This document shows positions 9,922 to 19,177 of a stretch of DNA of 64,000 nt, piece by piece. A program made the position numbers and the translations under genes. How positions within the stretch are numbered: position 1 is the stretch's first letter; every line of letters begins with the position of its first letter. Origin of the DNA: Chitinophaga terrae (ex Kim and Jung 2007) (lineage in GTDB: Bacteria > Bacteroidota > Bacteroidia > Chitinophagales > Chitinophagaceae); NCBI RefSeq assembly GCF_900107795.1, contig NZ_FNRL01000015.1, forward strand, positions 66,405-130,404. The letters are read 5' to 3'. The notes under the pieces are model-generated. The model saw nothing but the letters and a program-made list of their open reading frames with translations, was not told the origin of the DNA and did no database searches.

Positions 9922-11817
9922 ATGGATCAACATTCTTTGTTATTTCAGTCGATGGTTTACCTGGCCGCAGCCATCATATTTGTTCCAATCGCCAAGAAGG
10001 TGGGATTAGGAGCGGTATTGGGATACCTGCTTGCAGGTGTGATCATTGGCCCGTCTGTATTGGGTTTTATTGGCAGGGAAGGAGAAGACATTATGCACTT
10101 TGCAGAATTTGGAGTGGTAATGATGTTGTTCCTTATCGGTATAGAGCTGGAACCAAAGCTGTTATGGAGGATGAGAGCCTCCATCCTGGGGTTGGGCGGA
10201 TTGCAGGTAGTTATAACAGCAGCCGTGCTGGCCATTGCGGCTTACTTATTAGGGCAACCGCTCAATGCCTCACTGGCGTTGGGAATGACGCTGGCCCTTT
10301 CTTCTACCGCCATCATCCTGCAAACATTGAATGAAAAAGGATGGATGGGCACTGTTGCCGGTCAAAGCGCCTTTTCGGTATTGCTGTTCCAGGATATCGC
10401 CGTCATTCCCATGCTGGCAATTTTCCCTTTACTGGCAAGTAATGTAGCCGCCGATCCGAACCAATCGCATACGATACGCGACAACTTACCCGGCTGGGCA
10501 CAAACCCTGGTGGTATTAGGAGCAGTGGCAATTATAATACTGGCGGGCAGGTATCTTGTTCGCCCGCTGATGCGTATCATTGCCCGCACAAGGGTGAGAG
10601 AATTATTTACTGCCACCGCATTGCTGATGGTGGTTGCCATTGCTGTGCTAATGAACCTGGTAGGACTTAGCTCCGCCCTGGGCGCCTTTCTTGGAGGGGT
10701 TGTTCTAGCCAACAGTGAATACAGGCATGAACTGGAAAGTGATATAGAACCGTTCAAAGGGCTTTTGTTAGGTCTGTTCTTTATAGCGGTAGGCGCATCT
10801 ATCAACTTTCACCTGATCATGGAAAGTCCGCTTATGATCATTGGCCTGGTGTTAGGCATCATGGCTGTGAAAGCCCTGGTACTGTTTATCCTGGGTAAGA
10901 TCTTCAAACTAAGTATAGATCAGAATTTGCTTTTTGCATTTGCACTGGCAGATATCGGCGAATTTGCATTCGTATTGCTGGCCTTTACTCATCAAACCCG
11001 TTTGCTGAGCGCCGAAACTACAGACATGCTTACAGCGGTAGTTGCCATGAGCATGGCCTTAACGCCATTGGTGATACTGGCTTATGAAAAACTGATCCAA
11101 CCCCGTTATACCAGGTCTGAACCGGAAGTGAACAGGGAGGCAGATGATATCACTGAAAAAAATCCTGTTATTATAGCGGGTTTCGGCAGGTTTGGAAGTA
11201 TGACCGGGCGTTTTCTGAGAGCCAATGGCATCAATGCCACGATCCTGGACCTGGATTCGGACCGGGTAGACGCCCTGCATAATATGGGCATAAATGTATA
11301 TTACGGCGATGCTTCGAGATACGACCTGCTGGTAGCCGCCGGGGCGGAAACCGCCAAGATACTGATAATAGCTACGGATCATCCGGATCAGACAGTGGAT
11401 ATTGTAAAGATGGCGCAGCGGTATTTTCCTCATCTGCAGCTATTGGTAAGGGCTTCAGGGAATGAAGATGCATTTGAATTGATGGACCTGGGAGTATTGC
11501 ATATCTACCGTGAAACCATCGATACATCGTTGCGATTGGGGGTAGACGCCCTTCGAATGCTGGGTTTGCGTGCGTACAAGAGTTCCCGTTCTGCAAGAAC
11601 ATTTTTACGACAAGACGAGAAAACCCTTAAAGGTTTATCGGCGCTGCGCGACGACAAAAAGCAATACATTTCATCAATGAAAGAACGGATTGAAGAAATG
11701 GAAAAGCTTATGGCAGCCGACAGGGTTAAATCGTGGCTTGATGAAGGTCAGGGCTGGGATCCGGAATCGTTAAGAGAAGAGATCAGGAAAACGGATGAAG
11801 ACCAGCTTCCTGGCTAA
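9922..11817 (+). CDS. KefB/KefC-like glutathione-gated K+/H+ antiporter (CPA2 family)
   Basis: 631 residues. About 380 residues of transmembrane Na+/H+-exchanger fold carry conserved CPA2 features such as FLIGIELEP near 74 and the ADIGEFAFV segment in the second half. A cytosolic RCK domain follows, with the Rossmann motif GFGRFGS and the KILIIATDHPDQT strand, then a charged C-terminal tail. Family members release K+ and acidify the cytoplasm when glutathione adducts replace glutathione in the RCK domain. It ends the plus-strand operon; its stop overlaps by 4 bp the stop of the convergent small gene at 11814-12068. Together with the ClC protein the operon encodes both cation and anion flux. 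Confidence 0.9.
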   Translation: MDQHSLLFQSMVYLAAAIIFVPIAKKVGLGAVLGYLLAGVIIGPSVLGFIGREGEDIMHFAEFGVVMMLFLIGIELEPKLLWRMRASILGLGGLQVVITAAVLAIAAYLLGQPLNASLALGMTLALSSTAIILQTLNEKGWMGTVAGQSAFSVLLFQDIAVIPMLAIFPLLASNVAADPNQSHTIRDNLPGWAQTLVVLGAVAIIILAGRYLVRPLMRIIARTRVRELFTATALLMVVAIAVLMNLVGLSSALGAFLGGVVLANSEYRHELESDIEPFKGLLLGLFFIAVGASINFHLIMESPLMIIGLVLGIMAVKALVLFILGKIFKLSIDQNLLFAFALADIGEFAFVLLAFTHQTRLLSAETTDMLTAVVAMSMALTPLVILAYEKLIQPRYTRSEPEVNREADDITEKNPVIIAGFGRFGSMTGRFLRANGINATILDLDSDRVDALHNMGINVYYGDASRYDLLVAAGAETAKILIIATDHPDQTVDIVKMAQRYFPHLQLLVRASGNEDAFELMDLGVLHIYRETIDTSLRLGVDALRMLGLRAYKSSRSARTFLRQDEKTLKGLSALRDDKKQYISSMKERIEEMEKLMAADRVKSWLDEGQGWDPESLREEIRKTDEDQLPG

Positions 11818-12068
11818 TGCACTCCGAGATGGTCGACTATTAAGCTGGCTATATGATGTACCAATCCTACATCCAGCTTCTGGATCTGGTTGTGCAGGGG
11901 CTTGGTTGCCACAGCTCTGACAAAACCTTCCTCGTCGGGTTCAAATATGATTTCCTGGTCAGCTACCACGGTCTGGTAAACTGTTTTAAACTGCTGATGC
12001 AAGGTTTGGACATAAAGGATATGTGGCTGCCCGTTATATTCGAATTTCAATGTGAACGTTTCCGACAT
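11814..12068 (-). CDS. Small conserved-looking soluble protein of unknown function
   Basis: 84 residues, acidic in the middle, no signal peptide or membrane segment. The pattern of alternating hydrophobic residues in the first 50 residues (TLKFEYNGQPHILYVQ, VYQTVVADQEIIFEPDEEGF) suggests a small beta-sheet domain. I do not recognise the family. The start is an ATG at 12068. It lies 16 bp downstream of the small membrane protein gene on the same strand, so the two are probably one transcript, and its end overlaps the kefC-like gene tail to tail. Confidence 0.65.
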   Translation of the reverse strand: MSETFTLKFEYNGQPHILYVQTLHQQFKTVYQTVVADQEIIFEPDEEGFVRAVATKPLHNQIQKLDVGLVHHIASLIVDHLGVH

Positions 12069-12084
12069 CTGTATCTGGTTTGCG

Positions 12085-12315
12085 CTAATCTTGCCGCTCG
12101 TGGTAGTAACGTTTCATCCTGTTCTTTTCCTCCCGGGAAAAAATATGGATCAACCACAAGGAAAAATAAGCTAATCCGCTAATAATCAAAATGTATCCAA
12201 TGAAGCCAAGGGTGTGAAATATTTTAAACCATACCCAGTCATTCATCAGTGCATAGTTAGCTAAAATAGCGAAAAAGATGCCGGCCACAATTAATACTAT
12301 CGCAATTTTTTTCAT
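12085..12315 (-). CDS. Small two-helix membrane protein
   Basis: 76 residues with two predicted transmembrane helices, about 4-25 and 36-58, and a strongly basic C-terminal tail (SREEKNRMKRYYHERQD) that should stay cytoplasmic. No family recognised. Co-oriented with the 84-residue gene 16 bp downstream. Confidence 0.65.
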   Translation of the reverse strand: MKKIAIVLIVAGIFFAILANYALMNDWVWFKIFHTLGFIGYILIISGLAYFSLWLIHIFSREEKNRMKRYYHERQD

Positions 12316-13014
12316 TTGGGGGTTGTTTGGGAATTAGTAATAGCGTTTCCTGTCCCAGGTTCACAATTAAAATGCCACTACGATATCTACGAGGCAATTC
12401 AGTAAAACGGATGAGGTTAGGGCAAAATTTAACTTACCAACCTGATCATATAACGGGGTAGCGTAAACGTTTGTTACAGATATAAGTGAAATTTGATTTT
12501 TATCTAATTCTTTTAAAATCAACTTTCTAAATTTTGTAAAATACGCCGGTCAAATATCCACTAAAGGTTGTAACACCGGCCCGAAAACAGCCAGTAAGCG
12601 GTTGCCGAAAAATATAAAAAACCTATGTTGGGTAAGAGTTAGGCAAACAATATGTTAGTAAAACAGCCTATCATAAGTCTGTTATTTAAAAAATCTTACC
12701 CGTTCAATTCGCAATTACAGGCAAACTATACAGGTTGCTATAAGTCAAATCCCCTTTAAGCGGTACCTAATACGGACACTCCGTAGAAAGGATTCAACAG
12801 CACAACACTGTTGTTACCCTGTAACAACAGTACCTGTAAGGAACCGGGTAATTGCCTAACCAGGTCGCCAGTCCCGGTCTGGCATTGGCTATGCCGTGTA
12901 AACAAGATAAATCTGGTGCATGTAATCATTATTCCCCGCTTACCCCTTTTTTGACAGCCCGCTTCCAAAAAAATCTTACCTTTCTTTCATCTAACAAAAT
13001 CTTCACGCTTCATT
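12316..13014. other. 700-bp intergenic region with one strong palindrome
   Basis: No convincing ORF. The only distinct structure is the inverted repeat at 12808-12830 described separately. Stop codons are frequent in all frames. It should hold the promoters for the leftward small genes and for the M13 peptidase gene. Confidence 0.5.
12795..12830. repeat. Perfect 10-bp inverted repeat with competing arm
   Basis: CTGTTGTTAC at 12808-12817 and GTAACAACAG at 12821-12830 form a perfect 10-bp stem with a 3-nt loop. An upstream CAACAG at 12795-12800 can instead pair with CTGTTG at 12808-12813. There is no T-run, so it is not an ordinary intrinsic terminator. It could be a dimeric operator or an RNA switch in the long leader of the M13 peptidase gene. 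Confidence 0.6.
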
Positions 13015-15063
13015 ATGATGAAACACACCCTCAACGGAGCAGGAATAGCATTGGGTATTGCCTTGATGTTTGCATGCAATCAAGGCCAGAAAAGCCAGGA
13101 AGCTGCTAATACCCCGGATGCTGTTGCCGCAAATGTAGACTCCACTGTAAGTCCAACTCAAGACTATTTTGACTACGCCAACGGCGGATGGATCAAACGT
13201 AACCCTATCCCTCCCGAATACAATTCATGGGGCATCGGGAACCTTGTAAAAGAAGAGATCTATAAACGTTTATTAACGATCAACGAACAGGCGGTTGCCA
13301 ACCCCAACGACGCTATTTCCAAAAAGATCGCCGCCTTCTGGAAAAGCGCTATGGACAGCGCCAAGATCAATGCAGAAGGGATTCAACCGATTGAACCACT
13401 GTTGAAAGAAATTGATGCGGCAACAAGTGTTGAGCAGCTTATCCAGGTTGCAGCACGGAACAATGCGGCCATCAGCTCGCCCTTCTTCCTGTATATAGGC
13501 CAGGATGCAAAGAACAGTGAAGTAATGGCGGTTCAGTTCTACCAGGGAGGGCTGGGACTACCTAACAGGGATTATTATTTCAATACCGATGCACGTACGG
13601 CAAACATCCGCAACCTGTATCCGGGACATATTGCCAGGATGTTGCAGTTCACAGGCATGGACAGCGCAGCAGCAAAGAATGCCGCCAAACAGGTATTTGA
13701 CCTGGAAACCAATCTTGCCAAATCGAGCCGCAAACTGGAAGCATTGCGCGATCCGGAAGCCAACTATCATAAAATGGCTGTTAATGAACTGGGTAAGCTG
13801 GCAAATAATATTAACTGGGCAGAATACCTTCAACTGCAGGGGATTACGAAATTTGCGGATACCGTCATTGTAGGACAACCAGAGTTCTTTACCGCTGTTA
13901 GCAAAGCAGTGAAAACTGAGCCGCTGGATACCTGGAAGAACTACTTCAAATGGAACCTGATCAACAGCGCAGCAGCGAAACTAAGCGACACTATCGCCAC
14001 CGCCGATTTTGAATTCTATACCAAATTAATAGGAGGACAGGATAAACAGAAACCACGCTGGAAAAGAGTGCTGGATGCCGAAGAAGAATACCTGGGGGAA
14101 GCATTGGGACAATTATTCGTGAAAGAATTCTTCAACGCTACCGCTAAAAAAAGATATGAAAACCTCGTGGAAGATATACGTACTGCTCTTAAAGAACGTA
14201 TAGAAAAACTCGACTGGATGAGCGACAGCACCAAGCAGAAAGCATTGTACAAGCTATCTAAGATCACCAAGAAAGTGGGATATCCTGATAAATGGAAAGA
14301 CTTCAGTGCAATGGAGATCAAAGACCAATCGTATTTTGCAAACGCTGTTGCCGGAAGGAAATGGTGGCATAAATACAATATCGACAAGCTGGGCAAACCG
14401 GTAGACAGAACGGAATGGGATATGTCGCCTCAGACATACAATGCCTATTACAACCCAAGCAACAATGAAATTGTATTACCGGCAGGCATCTTCACCGTTC
14501 CGGGCAAAAGGGATGAAGAACTGGACGATGCTATTGTATACGGCTATGCGGGCGCTTCAACCATCGGCCATGAGATCACCCACGGATTTGATGATGAAGG
14601 CCGGCAGTTTGATGCGAACGGCAACCTGAAAAGCTGGTGGACAAAAGAAGATGAAAAGAAATTCAACGACCGCGCAGCGGTGATGGTAAAACAATTCGAT
14701 GGATATGTAGTAGTAGACAGCCTGCATATCAACGGTAAAGCGACCCTGGGAGAAAACATCGCCGACCTTGGCGGTATTTTATTAGGTTGGGACGCTTTCA
14801 AAAAAACCGAACAATACAAAAAAGGCGTTTCAATTGCGGGATATACGCCGTCTCAGCGTTATTTCATGGGCTACGCACTCGGATGGTTAGGCCATACCAA
14901 GAAAGAATCGCTGGCGAAGCGTGTATTAACTGATGTACACTCCCCGGCCAAATTCCGTGTAAATGGTCCGTTCAGCGATGTGGACGCATTCTATGAAGTA
15001 TATGGCGTAAAACCAGGAGATGGAATGTACAGGCCAGACAGTTTAAGAGTAAGGATCTGGTAA
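13015..15063 (+). CDS. M13-family metallopeptidase (neprilysin/PepO type), lipoprotein
   Basis: 682 residues, normal for the family. The N-terminus carries a lipoprotein signal ending in LMFAC, so the enzyme is secreted and lipid-anchored. The M13_N domain is followed by the gluzincin zinc site HEITH at 519-523 and the third ligand Glu580 in GENIADLGG; a C-terminal GYALGWLG / HSPAKFRVNGP block completes the M13 fold. It cleaves peptides of limited size. Two ATGs are adjacent at 13015 and 13018; either gives the same signal peptide. It stands alone on the plus strand and converges with the GH92 gene. Confidence 0.93.
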   Translation: MMKHTLNGAGIALGIALMFACNQGQKSQEAANTPDAVAANVDSTVSPTQDYFDYANGGWIKRNPIPPEYNSWGIGNLVKEEIYKRLLTINEQAVANPNDAISKKIAAFWKSAMDSAKINAEGIQPIEPLLKEIDAATSVEQLIQVAARNNAAISSPFFLYIGQDAKNSEVMAVQFYQGGLGLPNRDYYFNTDARTANIRNLYPGHIARMLQFTGMDSAAAKNAAKQVFDLETNLAKSSRKLEALRDPEANYHKMAVNELGKLANNINWAEYLQLQGITKFADTVIVGQPEFFTAVSKAVKTEPLDTWKNYFKWNLINSAAAKLSDTIATADFEFYTKLIGGQDKQKPRWKRVLDAEEEYLGEALGQLFVKEFFNATAKKRYENLVEDIRTALKERIEKLDWMSDSTKQKALYKLSKITKKVGYPDKWKDFSAMEIKDQSYFANAVAGRKWWHKYNIDKLGKPVDRTEWDMSPQTYNAYYNPSNNEIVLPAGIFTVPGKRDEELDDAIVYGYAGASTIGHEITHGFDDEGRQFDANGNLKSWWTKEDEKKFNDRAAVMVKQFDGYVVVDSLHINGKATLGENIADLGGILLGWDAFKKTEQYKKGVSIAGYTPSQRYFMGYALGWLGHTKKESLAKRVLTDVHSPAKFRVNGPFSDVDAFYEVYGVKPGDGMYRPDSLRVRIW

Positions 15064-15103
15064 TCTTCTTCATTTTTCCAGGTAAAGGAAAACAAGAATA
15101 CTA

Positions 15104-15133
15104 AAGGGCTGACCTCTGATATGGCCAGCCCTT
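15104..15133. terminator. Hairpin between convergent genes
   Basis: AAGGGCTG at 15104-15111 pairs with CAGCCCTT at 15126-15133, extended by CC/GG after one mismatch. It lies between the M13 peptidase stop and the GH92 stop, the right place for a bidirectional terminator, but neither side has a clear T-run. Confidence 0.4.
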
Positions 15134-15168
15134 CAGCAGATGCTATCGTTTACCGATACTCAAAACCT

Positions 15169-17454
15169 TTATAGTTCATTTGTTGGGCGATCGGCCAAGG
15201 CTTTACCAAATTCGGTGTTTGGTTTATTGCCCATTCTGATCACCATATTACCGCCCTTTGCAATAGTGTCGTGAGTGATATAGCTCTTTGTATAAGGTTT
15301 GCCATTCAGGGTGATGCTCTGAACGTAAATGTTTTCACTGCTGTTATTTAAAGCCTCAACGGTAAAATTCTTACCGGCGCCGATATTAATGGTAACCTTA
15401 TCGAACAGCGGGCTTCCTATTACATAAAGTCCGCTTGCCGGATTTTCAGGATAGAATCCCATACTGGAGAAAACGTACCAGGACGACATCGCGCCGCAGT
15501 CTTCATTTCCTGCCAATCCTTCCGGTTTATCGAAGTAAAATTCTTTCATCACCTGGCGCACCTTCTCAGCTGTTTTCCACTGGTAACCAGAGAAAGCATA
15601 CATGTAGGTAACGTGATGGCTAGGTTCGTTACCATGCGCATACATGCCGATCAGCCCGGAAATATCGCTGGATGCTTCGCTGCCCATATCGCCTTTTGCA
15701 GAGAAAAGGCTATCGAGCTTTTGTGTGAAGGCATCGTCGCCGCCCATTAAGCTGATCAGTCCTTCTACATCCTGTGGAACCAGCCAGGTATATTGCCAGC
15801 CGTTTCCTTCGGTGAAATCACCTTTCTCATGTTTGGAGTTGAAAGGATCGTAAGGCGCTTTGAAACTGCCATCGCTCATGCGCGGGCGAACAAAACGGAT
15901 AGTGCTGTCAAAATAGTTCTTATAATAGCCAGCACGTTTTTTATAGTACTCGTAATCTTCTGTTTTACCTAATTTCTTGGCCATAGCTGCAATGCACCAG
16001 TCGTCGATCGCATATTCCATGGCTTTGGAAACAGATTCGTATTCTTTATCTGCCGGGATATAGCCCAGTTCTTTTACGTATTTCAGCCCGAATTCGTCGC
16101 GGTTGGAAGTAACTTTCATTGCTTCGAAAGCTTCGTTGGCATCGAAGCCTTTAAAGCCTTTCAGGTACGCATCAACTATTGGCGGAACTGCGTGGTAGCC
16201 AACCATGCAATTGGTTTCGTTACCCATTAAAGGCCATACCGGCAGTTTACCTTGTTGTTTGTGAATGGTCAGCATAGAGTTCACGAAATCGCTCACCCTA
16301 TCGGCGTGCACAATGGTATTAAGCGCCGCCCAGGAACGGTAGGTATCCCATAATGAGAATACTGAATAGTTATTGAAGCCTGGCGCCTGGTAAACATTCT
16401 TATCTGTACCCCTGTAAGCGCCATTATGGTCGTTGAACAAGGCAGGAGCGATCATGGTATGATACAAAGCGGTATAGAATACGCGGCGTGCAGCATCATC
16501 TTTAGTATTGATCTTTATTTTCGACAGTTCTTTATCCCATTTTGCATTGGCATCGTTCACCACCTGGGTAAAGTTCCAGCCCGGGATTTCGGCATTGATA
16601 TTAGCCAGTGCATTGGCACAGCTAACAGGAGAGATGCCTACTTTAAGCATTACCTGGCCCGGAGATTTATCGAATACGATCACACCTTTAGCCTTTTTTG
16701 ACTTTACTTCAACGCCTTTTCTGGCGATCACGTCGTCGAATACCAGGAATTTTTTAATAGGAACAGAAGATTTGATAACGAACCATACCCGTTGGTCTTC
16801 CGCCCAGCCTTTGGAATAGCGGTAGCCTTCAAGGGTGTTATCGTCTACTTTCCTGATATAGGTTTCTACCGGTTCATCCCAGCCGATACCTTCTTTCAGG
16901 TCAATGATAATATTGCTTTGACCTTGCTGAGGAAATGTGTAGCGGTGAAACCCTACGCGTTCAGAAGCGGTTACTTCAGCTTTAATGTTATAATCGTCCA
17001 GCTGAACGGCGTAGTAGCCCGGCCTGGCTATTTCGCGGTCATGAGAGTAACGGGAAGCGTAGCCGCTGCCAGGGTTTTCCTGTGTTCCCCTGTCGACCAA
17101 TACGTCCCCGGTATATGGCATAATCAAAACGTCGCCCAGGTCGCCGATACCTGTGCCACTTAGGTGCATCTGTGAAAAACCGATAACAACGCTGTCGGAA
17201 TAATGATAACCGGAGCACCAGTCCCAACCTTTTACAATATTGGTAGGCCCTACCTGGACAGCTCCGAATGGTACGCTGGCGCCCACGAAAACATGTCCAT
17301 GCCCTCCTGACCCGATATAAGGATCTACATTTGACAATAACCGGCTTTCTTTAACGCCAGGTAAGGGAGATATTTTTTGTGCATTGGCCGTGGCGCCTAA
17401 CATAAGAGAAGCGGATAATAAAAAAACGCTACTCATTTTTAATCCTGCATGCAT
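15169..17454 (-). CDS. GH92 family alpha-mannosidase, secreted
   Basis: 761 residues from the ATG at 17454; the longer frame begins with a TTG and is less likely. A signal peptide ends near TANAQ. GH92 hallmarks are clear: DPYIGSGGHGHVF and PFGAVQVGP near the mature N-terminus, the TYRSWAALNTI segment in the barrel, and GNEDCGAMSSWYVFSSMGFYP near the C-terminus. GH92 enzymes are Ca2+-dependent exo-alpha-1,2- (and 1,3-, 1,6-) mannosidases used by Bacteroidota on N-glycans and fungal mannan. A GH76 mannanase lies 27 kb away, so mannan use is plausible. Upstream by 66 bp is a GT87-like gene on the same strand. Confidence 0.93.
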   Translation of the reverse strand: MHAGLKMSSVFLLSASLMLGATANAQKISPLPGVKESRLLSNVDPYIGSGGHGHVFVGASVPFGAVQVGPTNIVKGWDWCSGYHYSDSVVIGFSQMHLSGTGIGDLGDVLIMPYTGDVLVDRGTQENPGSGYASRYSHDREIARPGYYAVQLDDYNIKAEVTASERVGFHRYTFPQQGQSNIIIDLKEGIGWDEPVETYIRKVDDNTLEGYRYSKGWAEDQRVWFVIKSSVPIKKFLVFDDVIARKGVEVKSKKAKGVIVFDKSPGQVMLKVGISPVSCANALANINAEIPGWNFTQVVNDANAKWDKELSKIKINTKDDAARRVFYTALYHTMIAPALFNDHNGAYRGTDKNVYQAPGFNNYSVFSLWDTYRSWAALNTIVHADRVSDFVNSMLTIHKQQGKLPVWPLMGNETNCMVGYHAVPPIVDAYLKGFKGFDANEAFEAMKVTSNRDEFGLKYVKELGYIPADKEYESVSKAMEYAIDDWCIAAMAKKLGKTEDYEYYKKRAGYYKNYFDSTIRFVRPRMSDGSFKAPYDPFNSKHEKGDFTEGNGWQYTWLVPQDVEGLISLMGGDDAFTQKLDSLFSAKGDMGSEASSDISGLIGMYAHGNEPSHHVTYMYAFSGYQWKTAEKVRQVMKEFYFDKPEGLAGNEDCGAMSSWYVFSSMGFYPENPASGLYVIGSPLFDKVTINIGAGKNFTVEALNNSSENIYVQSITLNGKPYTKSYITHDTIAKGGNMVIRMGNKPNTEFGKALADRPTNEL

Positions 17455-17520
17455 AATCAAAAACCTTTAATAATGCAGCAATTTACGCCCTGATTCTTAC
17501 TTTTTCCAGTATTTTTTCAG

Positions 17521-18726
17521 TTAGGCTACAGGTTTCAGCCTATCTGAGGTTAAAATTGTATTGGTCGATTGACTGAGGAATTGTTTGGTATAAATCTCAT
17601 AGCAGATCCTGAGATACATGACCAGGCAAGGCAGGGCTTTAATAGCGTATGGAATGGCAATATTGGTTCTGAACCAGGGAGTTAGCACGTCGGAGTGCGA
17701 GAAGCTCACCAGGAGTATAGAAACAAAGATGTATATGTTATTGGCCCTGGTTGGAGGTTGCAGGGCATACCAGATGCACAGGGCCGGAACCGCGATAATA
17801 TAGGTTGGCGACTCGGAGCTGGTACTGAACAGTACGGGGAATAACAGCGTAGAGCAGAGGATATACAGCCGGTACCGGGAATTATACCGGAACTCCAGTT
17901 GAATGTATTGCAATGCAAACAGGATGGTAGCTGGCACGAGCACAAACAGGTTGTTCAGCCACGGAATATGAAATACCCTTTTTATGAACCCGCCGGCGGA
18001 GAGGTCCTGGAAAGTAACGCTGGCGTCAACATTCTTTGCATTCTTGTGCACCAATGCCTCTATCCATTCTACATAGGAATGGGTGATATAGGAAGGGGAA
18101 GAAATAGCCATGGGCAATACAAAGAGAACGGCGGCCCACAGGAACAAAGAGCCGATAAAGCGCCAGGGGTTAGGACTGAAGAAGAAAAATGCCAGTCCTA
18201 CGATGCCATAAAACTTCGTGAGCGTACCTAATACAATAAAAAAGGCGGCCCATAGTTCTTTGCCTTTTATGGTGTAAACAAATGAGAGGATAATGAAGGC
18301 TGCAATGAACTGGTTTAGCTGGAACCAGGTACTGGCGCCCATCATTTCCTGGGAGCAGAGTATAAAAATAATTCCCTGCTGGATACGGGTAACCGGCAGT
18401 TGCCGGATTGCGTAGAAAAGGGCCGCAGCGCCGCTGAGCGACCACAGAAGTGCGCCAATATGCGTGGGAAGCCATGCAAAAGGCGCGATCATAAGGCTGA
18501 AAACGGGCCCGTAAAGATTTACGTCGTAATATTCATTGGGATAAGGAATATATAGGGGCAACTGGCGCCAGACATGAAAGAAAACGTTCTTAAATATCAG
18601 GTAGTTGTTAATATTTTCTCTCTGAATTTCTAATGTGGCGCTGATTAAGGAAAGACCAAACCATAAGAATATTATCAGCCAGTCCTTTTCCGCGAGATAA
18701 GTCAGCACATTCCTTTTTGCACGCAT
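17521..18726 (-). CDS. GT87-like (DUF2029) polytopic membrane mannosyltransferase
   Basis: 401 residues with about ten hydrophobic helices. The extracytoplasmic loop after the first helix has NVFFHVWRQLPLYIPYP followed by NLYGPVFSLMIAPFAWLP, the usual start of GT87/DUF2029 polyprenyl-phosphate-dependent glycosyltransferases. These enzymes add mannose or arabinose units at the periplasmic face. The ATG at 18726 is well placed. The gene is upstream of the GH92 gene on the same strand, but there is no direct evidence that they work together. Confidence 0.75.
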   Translation of the reverse strand: MRAKRNVLTYLAEKDWLIIFLWFGLSLISATLEIQRENINNYLIFKNVFFHVWRQLPLYIPYPNEYYDVNLYGPVFSLMIAPFAWLPTHIGALLWSLSGAAALFYAIRQLPVTRIQQGIIFILCSQEMMGASTWFQLNQFIAAFIILSFVYTIKGKELWAAFFIVLGTLTKFYGIVGLAFFFFSPNPWRFIGSLFLWAAVLFVLPMAISSPSYITHSYVEWIEALVHKNAKNVDASVTFQDLSAGGFIKRVFHIPWLNNLFVLVPATILFALQYIQLEFRYNSRYRLYILCSTLLFPVLFSTSSESPTYIIAVPALCIWYALQPPTRANNIYIFVSILLVSFSHSDVLTPWFRTNIAIPYAIKALPCLVMYLRICYEIYTKQFLSQSTNTILTSDRLKPVA

Positions 18727-18803
18727 ATCAATTAATTGTAGTTTAATGCTACAGTACTTTGATATGACGCAATTTCCATAAAATCCCTCTATTTATCAGG
18801 GCA

Positions 18804-18908
18804 TTATTCCGATTCCGCCCATTGCCTGGATTGTTCATTTATCGCATAACAGCATCCAGCGATCAGCAAGCCTAAGGCGATTGCACCTAACAGTAAGATT
18901 AAAATCAT
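18804..18908 (-). CDS. Candidate 34-residue single-helix membrane peptide
   Basis: An ATG at 18908 opens a 34-codon frame ending at a TAA at 18804-18806. The product has one strongly hydrophobic helix over residues 2-22 (ILILLLGAIALGLLIAGCC) and a polar C-terminal tail ending in WAESE, a sensible N-out or N-in topology. Small single-helix subunits of this length accompany several membrane complexes, but no partner gene is next to it. It could be chance; the hydrophobic run with no stop and an acidic tail argue mildly for a real peptide. Confidence 0.4.
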   Translation of the reverse strand: MILILLLGAIALGLLIAGCCYAINEQSRQWAESE

Positions 18909-19039
18909 AACATTCCCGGTTTATTCACGGCTGTAAAAGTAAAGCAATTAAGGATTTAAGACGATTTACTGCATCATTACAGCAGCGTTCAACGAAAAAA
19001 ATATATTTTTTAAATATCATCAGAAATAATCATTTATTT

Positions 19040-19170
19040 TGGAAGAAATGGCAGGCACCATCGTCGGCTGCTTTCGACGGGTCGTGCAGGTCCTGGCGTC
19101 TTATTTAGCTATACTCCTGTGAATGGACCAGGTCTGTCACGCTCCTCCAGGCAGATGTTTTACTTAAACT
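19040..19170 (+). other. GC-rich self-complementary stretch upstream of a small membrane gene
   Basis: Base composition jumps from AT-rich to GC-rich at about 19045 and falls back at about 19165. Short stems are visible, for example CGTCG/CGACG near 19060-19080 and GGTCC/GGACC near 19090-19130. It may be a structured leader of the gene at 19178 or a small RNA. I do not recognise a family. A 24-codon ATG frame at 19048 could also be chance. Confidence 0.25.
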
Positions 19171-19177
19171 TACTCCT

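Noticed and set aside
19040..19170. SRP RNA (ffs)
   Set aside because: Short words such as CCAGGTC and AGGCAGATG resemble SRP RNA, but the conserved GGAA loop and flanking asymmetric loop are absent.
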